From positions 20,188,688 to 20,252,687 of the forward strand of contig NC_092096.1 of assembly GCF_045679555.1 (NCBI RefSeq): a stretch of 64,000 nt of DNA. Direction: 5' to 3'. This document shows, piece by piece, positions 48,659 through 56,839 of the stretch (positions are counted from its first letter, which is position 1; each line of letters starts with the position of its first letter). The notes beneath the pieces are model-generated. The model had not been told where the DNA came from. It was given only the letters and a program-made list of their open reading frames with translations, and ran no database searches. Position numbers and translations under genes: made by a program. The DNA comes from Salvelinus alpinus (taxonomy: Eukaryota; Chordata; Actinopteri; Salmoniformes; Salmonidae).

Positions 48659-49510
48659 TGTAACGGCTTCCTTCTGTGGACGAAGGAGAGGACCAAAGCG
48701 CAGCGCGGTTAGTGTTCAACATGTTTTAATAAAGACGATAAACGTGAACGCTACAAAATTACAAAACAACAAATGTGAAAAACCGAAACAGTCCTATCTG
48801 GTGCATAGACACAAAGACAGAAGACAACCACCCACAAAACCCAACACAAAACATGCTACCTAAATATGGCTCCCAATCAGAGACAAACGACTAACACCTG
48901 CCTCTGATTGGGAACCATATCAGGCCAAACACAGAAACAGGAAAACTAGACACACAACATAGAATGCCCACTCAGCTCACGTCCTGACCAACACTAAAAC
49001 AAAGAAAACACAAAAGAACTATGGTCAGAACGTGACAGTACCTCCCCCCCCCCCCAAGGTGCGGACTCTGGCCGCAAAACCTGAACCTATAGGGGAGGGT
49101 CTGGGTGGGCATCTGTCCGCGGTGGCGGCTCTGGCGCTGGACGTGGACCCCACTCCACCATTGTCTTTGTCCACCTCCTTAGCATCCCTTGAGTGGCGAC
49201 CCTCGCCGCCGACCTTGGCCTGGGAACCCTAACAAAGGGCCCCACTGGACTGAGGAGCGCCTCTGGACTGAGGAGCGCCTCAGGACTGAGGAAACTCCTC
49301 CGGACTGAGGGACAGCTCCGGACTGAGGGACAGCTCCAGACTGAGGGGCAGCTAATGACTGAGAGGTAGCTCATGACCGAGGGGTAGCTCATGACCGAGG
49401 GGTAGCTCATGACCGAGGGGTAGCTCACAACATAGAATGCCCACTCAGCTCACGTCCTGACCAACACTAAAACAAAGAAAACACAAAAGAACTATGGTCA
49501 GAACGTGACA
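48659..49510 (-). mobile_element. Internally deleted LTR element, TSD ATAAC
   Basis: Flanked by ATAAC at 48654-48658 and 49511-49515. On the minus strand the 3' LTR is 49037-48659 (379 bp, same family as the solo LTR at 36148). It is preceded by a long G-run polypurine tract (49042-49055). The interior (49426-49040) keeps only the end of the repeat protein: short YPSVMS-type and SPEALL-type repeats and a C-terminal WGPRPAPEPPPR...HPDPPL matching the proteins at 37542 and 57120. The 5' LTR is reduced to its first 84 bp (49510-49427), joined directly to the interior, so most of the 5' LTR and the first half of the ORF were deleted. The LTR carries the minus-strand leader frame MLNTNRAALWS starting at 48722. 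Confidence 0.9.
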
Positions 49511-49743
49511 ATAACATTATCATAATCTTTATTATTATTATGTTACATGCGAGACATACCCAGAAATGTCAACGTAGATAACTTACAAGAATGTGTTTAC
49601 CAGGCAGTGATGAAAACATTTTAAAGGAGCTCTAATTCAAACATGCAAAGATATATATTTGATACAATTACCCCCATTAAAACTGTTGTTACAATATCAC
49701 TTCTCATTGTGTACATTTCAAGGTTTCACATAACATAAAACAA

Positions 49744-50760
49744 CTATCTAAATAATGTTTCTCGGACTAACACACTGTTGAGTTTCCTATTTACTATAGA
49801 ACAATCATATTTCAGATTCAGGTTTACATACATCCATGACTGAACGGTTTCACAAACTCCTTTTAAAGGTTTTGTAAGTAAGCTGTAACAGGCCTCTTTC
49901 AGCAGTCTAGAGATTAACCTAGAGACACCAAAAACATCAATGTTTAGAGCAATTTGGAGATTATTCCCCATGTAAGGGGGGCAAAGAGCTGATTTACCTA
50001 ACTCTGTACAGACCAAAGGAATTTCCAGAGTTAGCATTCCCTGACACTGGGTATGATAACTCTGACGCGTACGTCTAATGATTATTGTAGATGTTAACAA
50101 CCGAGGGAGTTTACAGTAGTTCAAAGAGCTGTATAAAGGCAAAGAGAGCAACAAATTGACCTACGTGACCTCAAAGACGGACAGCCTACTTTATAATAGA
50201 GAATGCAAGGATGTGTACTGAACATGTACCCATTATAAAACAAAATGATCTATGGTCAAATGCATCTAAAGTTTTTAATGAAGTGTCCGCTGCATTCATA
50301 TAGATTATTTCAACATAGTCTAGAACCAGTAAGAACATAAATTGAATGATCTGCTTTGTACTATTGAGCAAGAGGCCTGACCTATTTCTATGTAAGAAGC
50401 CACATTTTTTATATTCAGATTCTTATTAACTGACTCATCAATATGTTTTTTAAAAGTCAGCTTAACGTCTATACTAATACAACATACTAGGTACATACAC
50501 TTCAATCATTAGAATATTTTTTGTACACTCGAGAAAACAACATATACTTAGTTTTACACGTATTCAATAATAATTTAAGATTAAAGATTTTATGCAAAAT
50601 AATGAAAGCATAATGTAGTTCAGATAGAGCACGATCAGCAGGGCGGACGATAGAGTACACAACTGTATCGTCGGCATGCCGGTGCAGGTAAAACTTTATT
50701 ATTATTATTATATTTATATATTTCTGACAAAATAATATTAATAATGTATACAATATATTT
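49744..50760 (-). pseudogene. Degenerate LINE reverse transcriptase
   Basis: Minus strand: the catalytic box HADDTVVYSIVRPADRALSE with NLKLLLNTCKTKYMLFSR (about 50690-50520), then KLTFKKHIDE (about 50460), and near the end CQGMLTLEIPLVCTELGKSA (about 50050). These are the conserved landmarks of an L2/CR1/Rex-type reverse transcriptase from the catalytic aspartates to the C-terminus. Stops and frame changes throughout; dead. Confidence 0.75.
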
Positions 50761-51030
50761 GTTTATTAGACATTCCAACATATAACACAATATCGAGATA
50801 CCAAAAAATGTATATGCACACAGTTTTAGAATATCTTGACAGAAACACTATTCAATCTCGGAGTTGTCCTTATCATGTTGTCTGTCCATTTCAAACAACC
50901 GCAAATCAACAACCCCCAAAATGTCATTTAAAGCGTGAAAATTATCAGAATTCATTGTTTTACTCGTTATGTTCCGGGGTACCCCTTCAGTCTCGACCAT
51001 ATCCTCTCGTGGTATAGGGCCTTCGGTGTC
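50761..51030. other. No feature recognised
   Basis: Short interval before the Gypsy LTR. Nothing supported. Confidence 0.4.
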
Positions 51031-51380
51031 TGTCACGACTTACGCCGAAGTCGGCCCTTCTCCTTGTTCGGGTGGTGTTCGGCGGTCGATGTCACCGGCT
51101 TTCTAGTCACCACCGATCCATGTTTCAGTTTCGTTTTGTTTTGTCTGTATTACACACACCTGGTTTCAATTCCCCTATCATGTTCCCTATTTAACCCTCT
51201 GGCATACATTTCTGTTCTGTCCGTGATTGTTTGTGTCGTTAGTGGTTGTTGTAGGTGCATGTGTGTTTGTTATTATTCCTATGTGGAATTTTGCTTGTAT
51301 TTTGAGTAAACTCCGTTGTTTTGCTCAACACCTGTGTCCTGCGCCTGACTCCGCTACATATCTGCACACAATCACTGACA
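51031..51380 (+). mobile_element. 5' LTR of a Ty3/Gypsy element
   Basis: Starts TGTCACGACTTACG and precedes a gag reading frame by a few tens of bases. The 3' border is not exact because the 3' LTR is missing. Unlike the LTRs at 36148, 37265, 48659 and 56840, it has no A-A-x-W-S leader frame, so it is a different type. Confidence 0.7.
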
Positions 51381-51398
51381 CAATCACAGACCTTTCAA

Positions 51399-52382
51399 AT
51401 GGAGTCAGCAGGTGCAGCCAGCCCTTCTCTCCCAGGAGAGGAGCGCGTCCAACAGCACACGACCATGTTACACAGTCTAGGGACAGCCATGGATTGCGTG
51501 CTGCAAACAATGGACAGATGGGAGAGAGGAGGTCTTCCGGTCAATCCTACCCCATCACCTCCGCCCGCACCTCAACCTACACTGATGTCCACCCTTCCAT
51601 CGTCAGGACCCAGTGGGATTTGGCTCTCGCTCCCAGGAGCGTATGACGGAACAGCTGCCGGGTGCCAGGGGTTCCTACTACAGCTGGAGCTCTACCTGGT
51701 GGCTGTTCAGCCGTCTCCTTCGGGACACGAGAAAGTGGGCGCCCTCATCTCCTGCCTGACTGGTAAAGCCCTGGAGTGGGCCAACGCCATCTGGGGAAGG
51801 GAAGGCCCAACTCTGGATGACTATGAGGACTTCTCTCGCCGCTTCCGGGCAGTCTTTGATCATCCACCTGAAGGGAGAGCGGCGGGAGAGCGATTGTTCC
51901 ATCTTAGACAGGGGATGAGGAGCGCTCAAGACTTCGCACTGGACTTCAGAACTCTGGCAGCTGGTGCGGGATGGAATGAGCGGGCCCTGATCGATCACTA
52001 CAGGTGTAGTTTACGAGAAGACGTTCGTAGGGAGCTAGCCTGCAGGGACACCACTCTCAACCTGGACCAGCTGGTGGACTTGTCTATCCGGCTGGATAAC
52101 CTGTTGGCCTCCCGCGGACGTCTAGATCGGGGTCCGCCCGTTCCATTACCCAGCACCTTGGATCCAACACCGATGGAGTTGGGAGGGGCTGCTATGAGGG
52201 GGACCGGAGGGGGGACCATTTCCTGCACCAACTGTGGCCGCAGAGGGCACACTGCTGGTCGGTGCTGGGGTGTTTCTTTAGGAAGTCGAGGTAGCAGGCG
52301 GAGCACTGGTGGGTCATCCCAGGTGAGTAGGCACACAACTCACCCAGAGCCCCCTGTTGCACACATGTGGTTACAAAAATAA
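51399..52382 (+). CDS. Ty3/Gypsy Gag (retrotransposon)
   Basis: An open frame of 327 codons from ATG 51399 (MESAGAASPS); an upstream in-frame ATG at 51321 is still within the LTR and unlikely. Landmarks: N-terminal coiled region, a capsid-like core of the fish Gypsy/Sushi type (LPGAYDGTAAGCQGFLLQLE, LISCLTGKALEWANAIW, HLRQGMRSAQDFALDFRTLA) and one CCHC zinc knuckle CTNCGRRGHTAGRC at 52223-52264. The frame ends at TAA 52380-52382. The protease frame continues in the same phase after this stop. The Gag looks intact although the rest of the element is damaged. Confidence 0.85.
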   Translation: MESAGAASPSLPGEERVQQHTTMLHSLGTAMDCVLQTMDRWERGGLPVNPTPSPPPAPQPTLMSTLPSSGPSGIWLSLPGAYDGTAAGCQGFLLQLELYLVAVQPSPSGHEKVGALISCLTGKALEWANAIWGREGPTLDDYEDFSRRFRAVFDHPPEGRAAGERLFHLRQGMRSAQDFALDFRTLAAGAGWNERALIDHYRCSLREDVRRELACRDTTLNLDQLVDLSIRLDNLLASRGRLDRGPPVPLPSTLDPTPMELGGAAMRGTGGGTISCTNCGRRGHTAGRCWGVSLGSRGSRRSTGGSSQVSRHTTHPEPPVAHMWLQK

Positions 52383-54758
52383 TTTCCTGAGTTTTCCCCG
52401 CATCCCCAGCATAAGGCGCTAGTAGATTCAGGCGCAGCTGGGAACTTTATTGACCGCTCCTTGGCACATAGATTAGGGATCCCTATTGTTCCTGTTGATG
52501 TTCCCTTCCCTGTACATGCCTTAGATAGTCGTCCTTTGGGGTCCGGGCTGATTGGGGAGGTCACAGTGCCCATCGCTATGAGAACGCAGGGGGATCACGA
52601 GGAGAGAATTAGTCTCTTCCTTATCGACTCTCCTGCGTTTCCTGTGGTGTTGGGTCTTCCCTGGTTGGCCTCTCATGATCTGATTATTTCGTGGCAACAG
52701 AGGGCTCTCAAGGGATGGTCCTGTCAGTGTTCAGGGAGGTGTGTAGGTTTTTCCTTAGGTGCCACTACGGTGGAAAGTCCAAACCAGGTTTCCACCATGC
52801 ACATTCTTCACATTTTTTTTTGTGAAGAAGAAGGATGGAGGTTTTTTGATTATCGAGGTTTAAATAAGATCACGGTAAAATACAGTTACCCGCTACCACT
52901 CATAGCCAGTATGACCGAGTCATTACACGGGGCGCGCTTTAAAAAAAAAATTGGACCTCAGGAGCGCTTACAACCTGGTGCGTATCAAGGCGGGAGATGA
53001 GTGGAAGACAGCATTTAGCACCACTTCTGGGCATTATGAGTACCTCGTCATGCTGTACGGGTTAATGAATGCTCCATCAGTCTTCCAATCCTTTGTAGAT
53101 GAGATTTTCAGCGACCTGCACGGGCAGGGTGTAGTGGTGTATATCGATGACATTCTAATATACTCCGCTACACTCGTCGAGCATGTGTCCCTAGTGCGCA
53201 GGGTCGAGCATGTGTCCCTATTGTCCCTAGTGCGCAGGGTGCTTGGTCGACTGTCCCTAGTGCGCAGGGTGCTTGGTCGACTGTTCTTCCAACAGTCCAT
53301 CTCCTTCCTAGGGTACCGCTTTTCAGCGTCAGGGGTAGAGATGGAGAATGACCGCATTTCAGCTGTGCGTAATTGGCCGACTCCAACCACGGTAAATGAG
53401 ATGCAGCGGTTTTTAGGGTTTGCCAACTACTACTGGAGATTTATCCGGGGTTTTGGTCAGGTAGCGGCTCCCATTACCTCACTGCTGAAGGGGGGACTGG
53501 TGCGACTGCAGTGGACAGCTGGGGCGGACAGGGCTTTTGGTCACCTGAAGGCTCTGTTTACCTCGGCTCCCGTGCTGGATCATCCTGATCCCTCCTTAGC
53601 ATTCATAGTTGAGGTGGACGCGTCCGAGGCGGGGATAGGGGCTGTGCTGTCTCAGCCCTCGGGTACGCCACTAAAGCTCCACCCCTGTGCATTCTTTTCG
53701 AAGAAGCTCAACCCGGCGGAGCGAAACTATGATGTGGGGGACCGGGAGTTGTTGGCTGTTGTTATGGCTCTGAAAGGGTGGAGACATTGGCTTGAGGGGG
53801 CTAGACACCCTTTTCTCATTTGGACTGACCACCGCAATCTGGAGTACATCCGGGCGGCGAGGAGAATGAACCCTCGCCAGGCAAGGTGGGCCATGTTTTT
53901 CACCCGTTTTGTTTTCACCTTTTCCTACAAACCAGGTTCCCAGAACGTTAAGGCAGACGCACTGTCCCGGCTGTATGATACAGAGGAGCGGTCCACAGAT
54001 CCCACTCCCATAATTCCAGCCTCTCGCCTGGTGGCACCGGTGGTGTGGGAGGTGGATGCGGACATCGTGCAGAGCCCACTCCACCTGACTGTCCAGCTGG
54101 GCGTCTGTACATTCCGTTTGATGTCCGTGATCGTTTGATCTGTTGGGCTCACACGTCACCCTCCTCTGGTCATCCTGGCATCGGTTGGACGGTGCGCTGC
54201 CTTGCTGGGAAGTACTGGTGGCCCACTTTAGCTAAGGACGTGAGGGTTTATGTTTCCTCCTGTTCGGTATGCGCACAGTGCAAGGCACCTAGACATCTGC
54301 CCAGAGGGAAATTACAACCCCTTCCTGTTCCACAGCGACCGTGTTCACACCTATCGGTGGATTTCGTGACGGATCTTCCCCCGTCGTGGGGTAACACCAC
54401 GATCCTGGTCGTTGTGGATTGGTTTTCTAAGTCCTGCCGTCTCCTTCCTTTGCCCGGTCTCCCTACGGCTCTACAAACTGCGGAGGCCCTGTTCACCCAC
54501 GTATTCCAGCACTACGGGGTGCCTGAGGATATAGTTTCTGATCGGGGTCCCCAATTTACGTCTAGAGTCTGGAGGGCGTTTATGGAACGCCTGGGGATCT
54601 CGGTCAGCCTTACCTCAGGTTTCCACCCCGAGAGTAACGGGCAGGTGGAAAGAGTCAACCAGGATGTGGGTAGGTTTCTGAGGTCCTATTGCCAGGACCG
54701 GCCGGAGGAGTATCAATATTTTCTTTCTTCAAAAAAGACAGTACCTTCTTCCTTTTAA
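52383..54758 (+). pseudogene. Ty3/Gypsy Pol, frameshifted and truncated
   Basis: Order of domains: aspartic protease (ALVDSGAAGNFID, 52411-), reverse transcriptase, RNase H and integrase. Damage seen: an in-frame stop separates it from Gag; sequence between protease and the RT start (FFDYRGLNKITVKY) is deleted; the frame is lost in an A-run at 52942-52951; the RT resumes at 52951 with the catalytic YIDD (about 53140). A block of short duplications follows the YIDD. RNase H is readable ([23 protein letters not shown]). Another frame change near 54070 leads to the integrase: zinc-binding H/H/C/C region ([16 protein letters not shown]) and the three acidic residues in [16 protein letters not shown] and [10 protein letters not shown]. 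The element stops at about 54742, with the integrase C-terminus and 3' LTR missing. Not functional. Confidence 0.9.
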
Positions 54759-54759
54759 T

Positions 54760-55379
54760 GGGATTATGGCTCCCTCTAATGTTCCATGTACATACACGCA
54801 GTGTGTTACCTGCCATTGCACTTTGACCGTTTCATACTCAGACTGAATCCCACTGTAAAAATGGGGTGGTACCTTTTTCCATGTGCTGAACTCTCTTCTA
54901 TCTCAACGAGCATAACCAAACGATATGAACCCTGAACTCTAACTATACTAAACCCCAAAATTAAACATGTAAAGATCCAAAAGGGGGTTTTCCCACTAGC
55001 TAACATGCAGGGGATTTTAACTTTCCAATGTAGACTCTTAAGTCTGCATTGCCATTCAATAGCCTCGTCCTTTATATATATGAAAATGAAAATCAATATA
55101 TGAAGATTGAGGCTCTTCCACCTAAAACCAAGCCCGGGCGCCAATATAGATTCACCCATGTCTCAGCCTGAGCTATAGCGGCAGTTACTTTAGCAAGAAA
55201 AAGACTAAAAATACAAATATTACTGAACCGGAGCATGTGCGAACTCACACCACTGTTTCCTGATCAGATTCAAATAAGATAATAAAGTTATCCAATGCTG
55301 CGGCGGCGCAGCTTAAAGTTATTTACCCGAGAGAGTCAATAAACGCAGCAGCCTCCTCAGGTGTGGAGAGTTTCTTAGG
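54760..55379. other. No feature recognised
   Basis: Sequence between the truncated Gypsy element and the L1-type ORF1. No supported gene; it does not look like an LTR. Confidence 0.4.
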
Positions 55380-56195
55380 CTATCCGTTGACCATAATCTT
55401 CAATGTGGCCGGGTACAACAGAGCGTAGTCCATCTTCATTCTCCTGAGTCGAGCCTTCGCCTCATCAAACCCGTTGCGTCTTCGTACAACCACTGTGGAA
55501 TAATCATTGAAGAATGAGACCTTTGGACCTTTACGTTGACTACCGTCAGAGCCGATGTTTCTAGCCGCATCCATAACGCGCTGCTTGTCGGTGAAGTTGT
55601 GGAACTTTATAACCACTGGCCGTGGGCGCTGGTTGGGACCGGGTATCGGTGCTTGAGAGCGATGGGCTCTGTCCAGCTTCACACGACCAGCCTTAGTGTC
55701 CATTTGTAAGTAGTCAGGGATCCATTCCTCAAAAAAATTTACTGAACGTGTCCCTTCAGAATTTTCCGGGAGTCACACAACACGAATATTGCATCTGTGT
55801 CCTCGATTATCCAAGTCGTCAATGTGCTCCGCCATTTCGTGCACCTGTTTCTCAAGTGCTTTCATCTTAGTGTCCATAGATGTAGTTGAAGATTCCACTG
55901 TAGCAATTCTTCCTTCCACCTCATCGACACGTTTGACCACCCTCTGTAACTCAGCTGAATGGCCTGCTATTGCTTCCAAGACCGTTCTTATCTTAACATC
56001 GATCACTTTAGTAATGTTGTCCGTCATCTTTTGAATCACCAGGTCCATTGTGCCTGGATCCGCAACGGTGTTAGCTTCGCTAACGTAAGCTAGCTCCTCC
56101 TGCACATCTACAGGGATGGTGGTTTTGGTCGAGTTCTTAGTAGCTCTGCTGGGCATGTTGTCGGAGATTTTTGAGAAATAACCGTCAAGACTCAT
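55380..56195 (-). pseudogene. L1/Tx1-type LINE ORF1 protein
   Basis: Minus strand from 56195: MSLDGYFSKISDNMPSRATK, a long heptad-rich segment (AELQRVVKRVDEVEGRIATV, MKALEKQVHEMAEHIDDLDN) typical of the L1 ORF1 coiled coil, and the start of the RRM (RGHRCNIRVV). One frame interruption occurs at about 55773-55700. The C-terminal half is then readable: LDRAHRSQAPIPG, RPRPVVIKFHNFTDKQRVMD, SFFNDYSTVVVRRR, ending KIMVNG at 55380. This protein binds LINE RNA in retrotransposition particles. The frameshift makes this copy inactive. Sequence just upstream (56200-56330, GGCGCCATTTTG) may be the element's 5' region. No ORF2 follows downstream. Confidence 0.8.
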
Positions 56196-56496
56196 TGCAG
56201 GATAACTTATTTAGCCAAGTCTACCACTTTTTCAAGCTAGAAGATTAATGAAAGAATATAAATTTACGAATGCCACGGGAGCTCGCTGGAACACAGTGTT
56301 CTCTCTACGGCGCCATTTTGTCCCCCTTCTGGAGTTTTCTTGAAGATCACTCCACGACACACACAATGCAGCACTGTCGTTCAGGCAGCAGATGATGCGC
56401 TGTCAGCCACTGACTTGTCATTCCCACTCGCCAAATGGACTCATGCTAGCAACAAGTTCTGACTGAGCTCAATCGTTATGAAAAGCCAATACACCG

Positions 56497-56834
56497 ATGA
56501 GTTTGTCTTTCATACAAACTTTGAGAATTAACGAGGAGCTCCCTCATTGTGTTTTGTGCGGGAAGTGCTTAGTAATGAGTCAACGACACATCCTGACCAA
56601 ACATCCACAGCATGACGGTATACACAGAGAATTCTTTCAGAACAGGGCAGAATGCTTCAGGAAACAGTGCTTCAACAGTGGAAAAGTAAATCAGCTAGCA
56701 AGGCATTGTTGTCATTTTATAAAAGGTGATGATAAGCAGAAATAAGGGAGTAACGTTACTATCTCATAATAGTATACGTGAGTTTCTCTTTCAAACAATC
56801 CCCTGGCCTTGTACACAGCTAATGGCTCAAATTC
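56497..56834 (+). pseudogene. hAT-type transposase, BED-finger piece
   Basis: A short frame (56497-56745) contains CVLCGKC...RHILTKHPQHDGIHREFFQ, the Cx2C...Hx4H pattern of a BED zinc finger followed by the usual KH-rich spacer. This is the N-terminal DNA-binding end of hAT/ZBED-like transposases. The start is frameshifted and the catalytic RNase H-like region is missing. The C-terminal piece of a hAT protein in the same orientation lies at 59599, on the other side of the inserted LTR element at 56840. Confidence 0.6.
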
Positions 56835-56839
56835 GCCAA

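Noticed and set aside
51031-54758. The Gypsy element as the confirmed mobiliser of the pol-less LTR elements
   Set aside because: Its LTR lacks the A-A-x-W-S leader, its interior start and ends differ, and this copy is dead; a related active partner elsewhere is possible but not shown.
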